In this document: in pieces, positions 1 through 6,930 of the stretch
How the letters are laid out: every line of letters begins with the position of its first letter
Numbering within the stretch: position 1 is the stretch's first letter
From: Eubacteriales Family XIII. Incertae Sedis bacterium
Lineage (GTDB): Bacteria; Bacillota; Clostridia; Peptostreptococcales; Anaerovoracaceae
DNA length: 11,476 bases
Direction: 5' to 3'
NCBI GenBank assembly: GCA_031255695.1
Contig: JAIRSA010000034.1
Span: 1-11,476, forward strand
The notes under the pieces: model-generated
Told to the model about the DNA's origin: nothing
Database searches by the model: none
The model's input: the letters and a program-made list of their open reading frames with translations, nothing else
Translations under genes and position numbers: made by a program

Positions 1-720
1 ACCCGCGCCCGCGCCAGCCGTGACGCCAGCGCCAGCCGCGAAGCCCGCGACGCCAGCGCCAGCCGCGAAACCCGCGCCCGCGCCGGCCGAAACGCCGGCC
101 GCGCCGACACCGGCGGAAGCTGCGAAGTCCGCGCCGGCCGTGACGCCAGCGCCAGCTGCGAAACCCGCGCCGGAAGCTGCGAAGTCCGCGCCAGCCGTGA
201 CGCCAGCGCCAGCCGCGAAACCCGCGCCGACGCCAGCGCCAGCTGTGACGCCAGCGAAACCCGCGCCCGCGCCAGCCGTGACGCCAGCGCCAGCCGCGAA
301 GCCCGCGACGCCAGCGCCAGCCGCGAAACCCGCGCCCGCGCCGGCCGAAACGCCGGCCGCGCCGACGCCAGCGCAAGCTGTGACGCCAGCGAAGGTCGAG
401 CCGCCAGCGCCAGCTGCGAAGCCCGAACCGGCGCCAGCGCCAGCTGCGAAACCCGCGCCGGAAGCTGCGAAGTCCGCGCCAGCCGTGACGCCAGCGCCAG
501 CCGCGAAGCCCGCGACGCCAGCGCCAGCCGTGAAGCCCGAACCGGCGCCAGCGCCAGCCGTGACGCCAGCGCCAGCCGCGAAACCCGCGCCGGAAGCTGC
601 GAAGCCCGCGCCTGCCGAGAAACCCGATCCGACGCCAGCGCCAGCTGCGAAACCCGCGCCGGAAGCTGCGAAGTCCGCGCCGGCCGAAACGCCGGCCGCG
701 CCGACGCCAGCGCTAGCTGA
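1..720 (+). repeat. Coding minisatellite-like repeat tract
   Basis: The tract encodes the Pro/Ala region and is nearly identical at DNA level, not only at protein level. Bases 1-108 are identical to 259-366 (offset 258), and this copy may extend left of the window. Bases 144-219 are identical to 432-507 (offset 288). Shorter words such as gccagcgccagc recur throughout. Long identical copies point to recent duplication by slippage or unequal recombination, and make the copy number liable to vary or be mis-assembled. Confidence 0.9.
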
Positions 721-1015
721 TGCTGAGGAACCTGATTACATCGGCCCTGATGAGGTCGATTTCGCCGAAGTCGAGCCTGAAGAAGACATGGCCGCCACGT
801 CTGCGGAAGCGGCACCCGCCGAAGCGCCAGCGGAGGCTGACGCCGCGCCGGCGGATCCTTGGGGCACTTTGACCGGCACGCACCCCATGGATATGATGCA
901 GGGGATTATCGGGATGGACGAGGACGACGGGCAGGCCATGACGATCTGCCCGGAGTGCGGGGAGTATCTATCCCCAGGCGCCATGTTCTGCCCGAATTGC
1001 GGCAGTTCGTTCTGA
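2..1015 (+). CDS. Pro/Ala-repeat protein with C-terminal zinc ribbon (5' partial)
   Basis: The frame is open to the left window edge, so the true start is upstream; the GTG at 20 lies inside the repeat tract, has no ribosome binding site and is unlikely to be the start. Of the 337 visible residues, about 1-235 are Pro/Ala-rich repeats built from units such as PAPAAKPAPE and AAKSAPAVTP, with Lys the main charge. About 236-310 is acidic (runs of Asp/Glu). Residues 316-333 form a zinc ribbon, C316-x2-C319-x10-C330-x2-C333, just before the stop. No membrane segment is visible. The repeat tract is probably an extended spacer, and the ribbon a binding or protein-contact module; neither gives a specific function. 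The next gene starts 46 bp downstream and opens with a ribbon of the same spacing, so the two are probably co-expressed. Function unknown. Confidence 0.8.
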   Translation, partial: PAPAPAVTPAPAAKPATPAPAAKPAPAPAETPAAPTPAEAAKSAPAVTPAPAAKPAPEAAKSAPAVTPAPAAKPAPTPAPAVTPAKPAPAPAVTPAPAAKPATPAPAAKPAPAPAETPAAPTPAQAVTPAKVEPPAPAAKPEPAPAPAAKPAPEAAKSAPAVTPAPAAKPATPAPAVKPEPAPAPAVTPAPAAKPAPEAAKPAPAEKPDPTPAPAAKPAPEAAKSAPAETPAAPTPALADAEEPDYIGPDEVDFAEVEPEEDMAATSAEAAPAEAPAEADAAPADPWGTLTGTHPMDMMQGIIGMDEDDGQAMTICPECGEYLSPGAMFCPNCGSSF

Positions 1016-1061
1016 TATTGCGGTATTTGGAAGAGGAGGGCGTATTTCAGGAAGGTGACGG

Positions 1062-4000
1062 ATGTTTTGCGAAAAGTGTGGAAATGAGAATACTGACAGC
1101 TCATTGTTCTGTATATATTGTGGAGCGAAACTGGGAGGCACTGGGACGCATGGGATTGCGGCCGCAGGCGGCGGGCCTTATCCGCCTATAGGCGCAATGC
1201 AGGGATCGCCGGATGTCTATGACGGGGCAGGCAATTACGAGTCACAGTTCTATATTCCTGCACGCATGCCGCAACAGCAAAGGGAATCGGTGGACAGCGA
1301 TTCCCTTTATGATGATGCCGCTGCCCGTGGGGCGATCCCCGCCAGCGTCCCGTCTGCCGCTGAAACAATGCCAGCCGCCGGTGCGCATGAAGCGCTCGAT
1401 TGGGGCGTGGCGCCGGCCACCCCCCCGCCCGCTGCTGAAACAGCGTCTGCGGGGAAACCAGCCGCCGGTGCGCATGAGGCGCTTGATTGGGGCGCGGCGC
1501 CGGCCACCCCCTCGCATGACTGGGGCACAGCGCCGGCCACCCCCCCGCCCGCTGCTGAAACAGAGGCGGCCGACGGCGCCGTAGACGCGTCATCCAATGT
1601 CTTGCTTGCCGCGCTCGGCGCCCTTGAAGCGACGCCGGCAGGCAGCGCCGACGCGTCCGCGAGCGCCCTGTTCGCCGAGCTAGGCGCCCTTGAGACAGCG
1701 CCGGGCAGCGCTGATGATAGTGGTTTGCTTGCGGCTTTCGGCGCCTATGCAGCGGCGCACGCCGGTAAGCGGACAGCGCCCGCCGGTTCGAACGCCGCTG
1801 GCGCCCCCATTGCGCCTGTAGCGTCTGCCGACCCGCCCAGCTTGCCCGCTGGCGTCCCCATTGCGCCCGTCGGCACCCCCGGCCTGCCCGCTGGCGCCCC
1901 CATTGCGCCCGATGGCGGCGCATTTGGCGCTACAGCCTTCGCGCCTCAAGCAGCAGCCCCTGCCGGTTCGAACGCCGCTGGCGCCCCGATTGCGCCTGTA
2001 GCGTCCGCAGATGGCATGTCCGCCGCGCTCGGCGCTTCCGCAACAGCACCCGCCCTTAACCCTGCTGGCACCCCGATTGCGCCTGCCGACCCGCCCGCTG
2101 GCGTCCCCATTGCGCCTGTAGCGCCTGCCGGCCTGCCCGCCAGCACCCCCGATCTGCTTGACAGCGCCGCCGCTGCGGAAGGGCAGCCGCGCATGGCATG
2201 GCAGAAACCCGGCGGCGGCTATTATGCTGCGGACGAGTTGTCGGCGATGACGAAACCATTGCCGAAGAAGCGCAAAAAGGGCAAGAGGCTCATAGTGGCG
2301 AGCGTGATATTGATGCTGATGATCGCCGGCGCGGCCGCCGCGAGCGTCTTCATCATGCCAGAGCTTTATGCGCGGGACGGCCTGCCGCGAAGCTACAACA
2401 TGGCGGCCCGCTATATTGATAAAAAATTCACAAACATGGAGCTGCTGCTGGAAGGCAAAGGCTATCTGCCTTTCTACGAGGCCTCAAGCCTCTTTGAATC
2501 AGAACTGTTCGAAGTGATCCAAAGCGAAAACGGCGCACCCACCTACGCGCCCGACGTGATCCGGCTTGCGCACGACGCGAAGGAGCGCCTATACGCGCTG
2601 AATATAGACAACGGGCGCGAGGTCATAGAAGCGCTGTCGGAAAAGGGCGATCTGCCGGCCATGGAAAGCTTCTACAACCCGGCCATGCTGAATGAGCAGA
2701 ACAAGGACGATATATTGCCGAATATGTTCGAGGCCTATAGGGAAAACGCGGATTACGCCAATGCCATAAATGTCCTGAAAAAGACCCTGGAGTTCGATTT
2801 CACATATGGGACAATGGCATCGGTGCTGGAATATAGAAACCGCCTCGGCGAGGAAAACCTGGGCGCCTGGCAGCGCCTGGGCGCCGAAAGCTATGAGATG
2901 ATGGCGCCCTTCGAGGGCGGCCGCGCCTTTGTGGCGGCATACGTCAGGGACGAAAGCGGCGAAGGCGGCGAGGCGCTGAAATGGGGGCTTGTCGATGCCG
3001 AGGGCAATCTGCTCGTCGAACCTGTATACGACAGGGTCGAGGGGTTCATGCAGGGCAGGGCCGCCGTAATGAAGGACGGCAAGTGGGGCTTTATCGATAT
3101 TGACGGGGCGGAAGTGGCGCCCCCGGCATATGACAGCATAAAGGGCGCGAGAGGGCCTGGGCTGGAAGCCTACGCCTTCGGCGGCGCGGGGCAGGATGAC
3201 GGCGCTGGCGGCTCAGTCGTGGGCGGCGCGGGCGGCGCGGAAGGCCCAGTCGTTGGCGGCAATGCCGGCGCGGGCGGAGCGGCGCGGGATCCCGGCGCCG
3301 GCAGCGCGGCTGGCGCCGGCGCAAGCAGCGTAGGCAACGCGGATCAGGGCACTGCCGCAGGCAACAGCGCACGGGGCCGCGGCTCGATCGGCGCGGCGGC
3401 GGGCAACAATGACCCTGAGCACCGCGACACGGCGCAGGGTCTGGACGCCTACGCCGTGGCGGATCCCAGCAAGGAGCGCATGGGCTATTATGAAGGCTTC
3501 GCGCCAGTGCAGAGCGGCGGCTACTGGGGCTTCATTGATATGGACGGCAACCCGCTCGGCGAAGGCTTCATATACGACGACGCCTGGTACTTCAACGAGG
3601 GCGTGGCCGCCGTCGAGATTGGCGGCGAATATGGGCTCATCGACACTTCCGGCGCCTACATAATAGAGCCGGGCGCCCCAGGCTGGAACGGCATTGACTT
3701 TGACGCCATAAGGCCCGTGTACGAAGGCCTGGCGGGCGTCGATTGGGCCGGCCGCGAGGAACACGGCATCATCAATAAATCCGGCGAACTCGTGGCAATA
3801 TTCAATATTGGCAGTATTGACATGATGCAGGAATACAGCGAGGGGCTGGCGCCCGCAAGGCAGCGTTTCGAGGGCGCGGCGAAATGGGGCTTCGTGAACA
3901 GGTACGGCGAGACGGCCGTCCCCATGCGCTACGACCAAGTGTACCCCTTCGAAGGCGGGCTGGCGCAGGTCGGCCTGAACGGGAAATTCGGCCTCGTCGA

Positions 4001-5471
4001 TGGCCGGGGCGATGCCGTCGTGCCCGCCGTCTATGACGAAATCGGCGATTTCCACGACGGGGCGGCCTACGTCGCGAAGAACGGGAAGGCTGGCTTCGTG
4101 AAAAGCAGCGGCAAGATGATATGCGATACGGTCTACGAGTATGCGGTGGATTTCTCGGATGGGCTAGCGGGGGTCTGCTATGAAGGCCTGTGGGGCACGA
4201 TAGACCTGGGCGGCGCACAGGTGGCCGGCCACATATTCGAGGGGATCAAAAGCTATTCGTGCGGCCTGGCGCCCGCGAAATTCGACGGCAAGTGGGGCTA
4301 TATCGATACCGGCGGCTTCTTCGTGATACCGCCCGCCTTCGACGACGCGGCGCCGTTCTCCGAAGGGCGGGCGGCGGTCCTCGACAATGGCAGGCGCTAT
4401 TTCATCCGCATGCCTGCGGGCCCCGGCACCGGCAATGCCGTCGGCGCGGGGCTTATAGGCAGGGCCGTGGACGAAAACGGCGCGGCGGCCGCGCGCGCGG
4501 CGGTGCGCTTCTACGAGGCCGCCGACGTGATGATGTACAAGCCGCTGAATTCCGTGTACACCGACGAGAACGGGATGTACAGGGCATTCCTGCCGGAAGG
4601 GGCGTATAAGGCCGTCATCTCTGCGGAGGGTCACGAAAAGAGCACATTATATCTGGATAATATTGATATAATAAATGGAAATAGTGAAAATTATGCACCG
4701 CAGGCTGTGCTGCCCAAGTCCGGCAGGGCAGGCGCGGAGGGCGTCGCGAGGGTGAATATTGCCGATGCCTTCACGGGGGACGGCATTGAGGGGGTGGAGG
4801 TGCGCTTCAGGAGGGGCCTCGACAACACGGGCGGCGCCTGGGTGCGCGGCGCCGACGGCGGCATTGTCTCCACGAATACCGACAGGGGCGGGCGTTTCAG
4901 CGTGCGGCTGCCTTACGGCGCCTATACGGCCGAGGCGTCAATGCCGGGCTATGTGACGGCGCACGTGAATTTCTCCGTGAGCGAGTTGTCCGGGAGCGGC
5001 GGGATCGCGACGAAGGCGATGACGAGGGAACTGGCGCCCGGCGAGATACGCGTCGTCCTGGAATGGGGCGCGGAGCCGCAGGACCTGGACGCGCATCTGG
5101 TGGGCCCGGCGCCGGGGGGAGGGAAGGCCCACGTCTACTTCCCGGACAGCGGCGGGGCGGGCGATGCGGCCCTGAGCAGCACCTGCGCAACGGGCAACGG
5201 CTTTGAGACCCTCACGATCTATGCGCGGCCGAACAGCGAGTACAGCTACTCCGTTTTCGACCGCACGAATGGCGAGTACAGCGCCTCTTACGGGTTGCCC
5301 ATGTCGGGCGCCAGGGTTTCCGTGTACAGGAATGCCGGGCGGGAGGCGGTCTACGACGTGCCGGCCGGCCAGCCGGGGAGCCTTTGGAATGTGTTCCGCC
5401 TGGAAAACGGCGGGCTGACGGCGGTGAATGATGTGACGGCGCGTTTCGACCTGTCGTTTTATACATATTGA
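1062..5471 (+). CDS. Zinc-ribbon / single-TM / WG-repeat envelope protein
   Basis: ATG 1062 follows AGGAAGG with 6 bp spacing. The 1469-residue product reads in order: zinc ribbon 1-24 (C3, C6, C17, C20); Ala/Pro linker about 25-395 with six AG(A/V/T)PIAP units; basic cluster 398-409; TM helix 410-431; helical region about 440-600; ten WG repeats about 606-1112 (KWGLVDAEGN, KWGFIDIDG and so on) interrupted by a Gly/Ala insert about 704-797; two carboxypeptidase-regulatory-like Ig folds about 1130-1215 and 1226-1322; and a C-terminal domain 1330-1467 with WGAEPQDLDAHL, resembling the DUF2135/YfaP type. The basic cluster before the helix predicts the ribbon inside the cell and the WG part outside. 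WG repeats are thought to form beta structures that bind ligands or partners; no catalytic motif is seen. The specific role is unknown. The stop lies beside the 14-bp repeat array. Confidence 0.9.
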   Translation: MFCEKCGNENTDSSLFCIYCGAKLGGTGTHGIAAAGGGPYPPIGAMQGSPDVYDGAGNYESQFYIPARMPQQQRESVDSDSLYDDAAARGAIPASVPSAAETMPAAGAHEALDWGVAPATPPPAAETASAGKPAAGAHEALDWGAAPATPSHDWGTAPATPPPAAETEAADGAVDASSNVLLAALGALEATPAGSADASASALFAELGALETAPGSADDSGLLAAFGAYAAAHAGKRTAPAGSNAAGAPIAPVASADPPSLPAGVPIAPVGTPGLPAGAPIAPDGGAFGATAFAPQAAAPAGSNAAGAPIAPVASADGMSAALGASATAPALNPAGTPIAPADPPAGVPIAPVAPAGLPASTPDLLDSAAAAEGQPRMAWQKPGGGYYAADELSAMTKPLPKKRKKGKRLIVASVILMLMIAGAAAASVFIMPELYARDGLPRSYNMAARYIDKKFTNMELLLEGKGYLPFYEASSLFESELFEVIQSENGAPTYAPDVIRLAHDAKERLYALNIDNGREVIEALSEKGDLPAMESFYNPAMLNEQNKDDILPNMFEAYRENADYANAINVLKKTLEFDFTYGTMASVLEYRNRLGEENLGAWQRLGAESYEMMAPFEGGRAFVAAYVRDESGEGGEALKWGLVDAEGNLLVEPVYDRVEGFMQGRAAVMKDGKWGFIDIDGAEVAPPAYDSIKGARGPGLEAYAFGGAGQDDGAGGSVVGGAGGAEGPVVGGNAGAGGAARDPGAGSAAGAGASSVGNADQGTAAGNSARGRGSIGAAAGNNDPEHRDTAQGLDAYAVADPSKERMGYYEGFAPVQSGGYWGFIDMDGNPLGEGFIYDDAWYFNEGVAAVEIGGEYGLIDTSGAYIIEPGAPGWNGIDFDAIRPVYEGLAGVDWAGREEHGIINKSGELVAIFNIGSIDMMQEYSEGLAPARQRFEGAAKWGFVNRYGETAVPMRYDQVYPFEGGLAQVGLNGKFGLVDGRGDAVVPAVYDEIGDFHDGAAYVAKNGKAGFVKSSGKMICDTVYEYAVDFSDGLAGVCYEGLWGTIDLGGAQVAGHIFEGIKSYSCGLAPAKFDGKWGYIDTGGFFVIPPAFDDAAPFSEGRAAVLDNGRRYFIRMPAGPGTGNAVGAGLIGRAVDENGAAAARAAVRFYEAADVMMYKPLNSVYTDENGMYRAFLPEGAYKAVISAEGHEKSTLYLDNIDIINGNSENYAPQAVLPKSGRAGAEGVARVNIADAFTGDGIEGVEVRFRRGLDNTGGAWVRGADGGIVSTNTDRGGRFSVRLPYGAYTAEASMPGYVTAHVNFSVSELSGSGGIATKAMTRELAPGEIRVVLEWGAEPQDLDAHLVGPAPGGGKAHVYFPDSGGAGDAALSSTCATGNGFETLTIYARPNSEYSYSVFDRTNGEYSASYGLPMSGARVSVYRNAGREAVYDVPAGQPGSLWNVFRLENGGLTAVNDVTARFDLSFYTY
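1410..1563 (+). repeat. 34-bp direct repeat in linker coding region
   Basis: Bases 1410-1443 recur exactly at 1530-1563 (offset 120). A third, related segment around 1460-1510 repeats the preceding AGAHEALDWG coding unit. They encode the repeated APATPPPAAET peptide in the linker of the WG-repeat protein. Confidence 0.85.
1782..2005 (+). repeat. 180-bp-offset direct repeat encoding AGSNAAGAPIAPVASA
   Basis: Bases 1782-1825 and 1962-2005 are the same apart from a single C/G difference, at an exact offset of 180 bp (60 codons). Between and after them are further PIAP units, six in all in the protein (near residues 250, 268, 281, 310, 339 and 350). Confidence 0.8.
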
Positions 5472-5487
5472 CGCCAATATGGGCGCG

Positions 5488-5585
5488 TGTATTGATGTCC
5501 ATGTATTGATGTCCGTGTATTGATCTCAATGTATTAATGTCAATGTATTGATGTCCGTGTATTGATGCTAATGTATTGATGTCAA
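5488..5585 (+). repeat. Seven tandem 14-bp repeats (consensus TGTATTGATGTCMR)
   Basis: Seven contiguous 14-bp units start at 5488, 5502, 5516, 5530, 5544, 5558 and 5572, followed by a 4-bp remnant TGTA. Units differ at one to four positions; 5502-5515 and 5544-5557 are identical. A degenerate unit (CATATTGACGCCAA, 5464-5477) overlaps the stop codon of the upstream gene. Units ending in CAA contain the small dyad TTGA-TG-TCAA. The 14-bp period is not a multiple of three, so this is not a coding repeat on the + strand. Function unknown: a protein-binding array or a passive minisatellite are both possible. Confidence 0.92.
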
Positions 5586-5703
5586 TGTAGGCGCTTTTGG
5601 CGGTGCCCGCGTCGGCGCCCATGCGGATGATGGCATCGGCGCCCGTGTTGACGCCTGTATTGAAGATTTTAGCGGCGCGTTTATTGACGCTTTTGAGGTG
5701 TGC

Positions 5704-5709
5704 GGAGGT
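5704..5709 (+). promoter_or_regulatory. Ribosome binding site deciding the carboxypeptidase start
   Basis: GGAGGT lies 9 bp before GTG 5719 (6 bp before TTG 5716). The earlier in-frame GTG at 5698 lies upstream of this site and has no Shine-Dalgarno of its own, so 5719 is the better start. Confidence 0.7.
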
Positions 5710-5718
5710 GTGCTTTTG

Positions 5719-6780
5719 GTGGCAGAAAGGGCGAATGGCCAGAAACGTAGGCGCAAGGTCAGGATACGCTGGGGGAGATTCCTGGTTTCGCTCGTGATAG
5801 CGGCGGCATTGCTGGCGGGGATCGGATTCGCGGCCGCGAATGCCATCAGCGGGGGCGCTGCCCTGGGCTTTGTCCGGCAGCTTCTCGGCGGCGAGGGCGG
5901 CGGCGCGGGGCACCAGGGCGGCGAGGAAGCTGACGGGGGCGCCGGGGACGCGGGGCTGGCGGGCAGCGGCGCCGGGGAGGTGCAGCCGGAGGGCGCTGAC
6001 GGCGCTGACGGCACGGAGGGCGCGGATGGCGGCGGCCTACAGGCGGGGGCGGACGATGCCAGGCCGGAAGCGGCTCCATTCAAGGGACTGTATTATTATG
6101 AAAGCGACAAGCTTGACAGGTATGTCGCCTATGCGGCGGAGCACAGCGGGCTCAGCGCCGGCGATGTGGTGTGGAGGGTGAACATAAAGCTCGACAAGCC
6201 CTTCTACACGGACATCGAGATCATAGAGGACGTGTACAGCCTGCCTGTGCTTGTGAATAAATATTATCGGCTGCCTGACGATTTTGCCCCAAAGGAGTTT
6301 GCCAAGATCGGCGGGGGCTATCGCGTCACGCCTGAGACGGCGGCCGCCTATGAGAGCATGGCCGCGGACGCGGAGGCGGCGGGCATGGCCCTGAGGCCCG
6401 GCTCCGCGTACAGGACCATAGAATACCAGGTGAACCTGTACGCCAGGTACAAGAGCGAGGACGGGGAGGCTGCGGCCGACACGTACAGCAGCCGCCCAGG
6501 GCACAGCGAGCACCACACGGGGCGGACCATAGACCTGGTGGGCCCGACGGGCACGCTCAATGGGTTCACCGGGACGGAAGAGGCGGCCTGGGTGGCGGAG
6601 AACGCGCATAAATACGGGTTTATTGTAAGATATACGGCTGAAAACGAGGAAATCACGGGCTACATGCCGGAGTCCTGGCATATAACATACGTGGGCGCCG
6701 AGGCGGCGGGCACGATGAAGAAAGAAAATATTAGAAGTCTGGAGGAATATATGGTAAAATACGTATACCATAGTCAGTGA
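5719..6780 (+). CDS. Membrane-anchored VanY-type D,D-carboxypeptidase (peptidase M15)
   Basis: With GTG 5719 the product is 353 residues. It has a basic N-terminus (QKRRRKVRIRWGR), a TM helix or uncleaved signal anchor about 21-43, a Gly/Ala/Glu linker about 44-120, then an M15B domain. Family marks are LVNKYYRLPDDFAP (about 178-191), SAYRT (229-233), the zinc motif SxHxxGxxxD (S263, H265, G268, D272 in SEHHTGRTIDL) and the second metal/catalytic motif PESWH (E318, H321). All three metal ligands and the catalytic Glu are therefore present, and the enzyme should cleave the terminal D-Ala from peptidoglycan stem peptides outside the membrane. The usual EPWHxRYVG is ESWHITYVG here. VanY-like enzymes also occur outside vancomycin-resistance clusters, and no van genes are in this window, so a cell-wall maintenance role is more likely than resistance. 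Confidence 0.92.
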   Translation: MAERANGQKRRRKVRIRWGRFLVSLVIAAALLAGIGFAAANAISGGAALGFVRQLLGGEGGGAGHQGGEEADGGAGDAGLAGSGAGEVQPEGADGADGTEGADGGGLQAGADDARPEAAPFKGLYYYESDKLDRYVAYAAEHSGLSAGDVVWRVNIKLDKPFYTDIEIIEDVYSLPVLVNKYYRLPDDFAPKEFAKIGGGYRVTPETAAAYESMAADAEAAGMALRPGSAYRTIEYQVNLYARYKSEDGEAAADTYSSRPGHSEHHTGRTIDLVGPTGTLNGFTGTEEAAWVAENAHKYGFIVRYTAENEEITGYMPESWHITYVGAEAAGTMKKENIRSLEEYMVKYVYHSQ

Positions 6781-6930
6781 TGACGGCGCGCTTTCCTATG
6801 TGCTGCCGCTCTATCCCAAATGGCCGCCCCGGCAATGCCAATGCCGACGCGCGGCAAGCCCCGCCGCTGTGCGGGGCCTGGGGGCAGGGCTCGTGGAGGG
6901 TATATGTTTGTAATTGAGAGGTGAGAAATA
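6781..6930 (+). other. Intergenic region with GC-rich hairpin
   Basis: A perfect 7-bp stem, GCCCCGC (6858-6864) with GCGGGGC (6871-6877) and a 6-nt loop, sits between the carboxypeptidase gene and the next gene. No T-run follows, so it is not a typical intrinsic terminator; it may be an mRNA processing or stability hairpin, or chance in GC-rich DNA. Confidence 0.5.

Larger units (their letters stand above)
5472..5718 (+). other. Intergenic region with repeat array and open-frame stretch
   Basis: This gap of about 250 bp separates the WG-repeat gene from the carboxypeptidase gene. The left half is the 14-bp tandem array. The right half (about 5590-5718) has no stop in the frame of the downstream gene and contains further degenerate TGTATTGA-like words at 5656-5663 and 5680-5687. 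I see no convincing promoter or T-tailed terminator. Confidence 0.7.

Noticed and set aside
3213..4055. 280-codon minus-strand ORF inside the WG-repeat gene
   Set aside because: Antisense shadow of the WG repeats; the + strand frame has clear repeat periodicity and domain homology.
5212..5913. Minus-strand ORF with 14-residue repeats (DINTL, SIHGHQY)
   Set aside because: The apparent peptide repeat is just three 14-bp DNA units read in frame (42 bp); the ORF overlaps two real genes on the opposite strand and has no ribosome binding site.
5719..6780. Vancomycin-resistance gene
   Set aside because: It is VanY-like in fold, but no vanH/A/X, ligase or sensor-regulator genes are nearby; a general D,D-carboxypeptidase role fits better.
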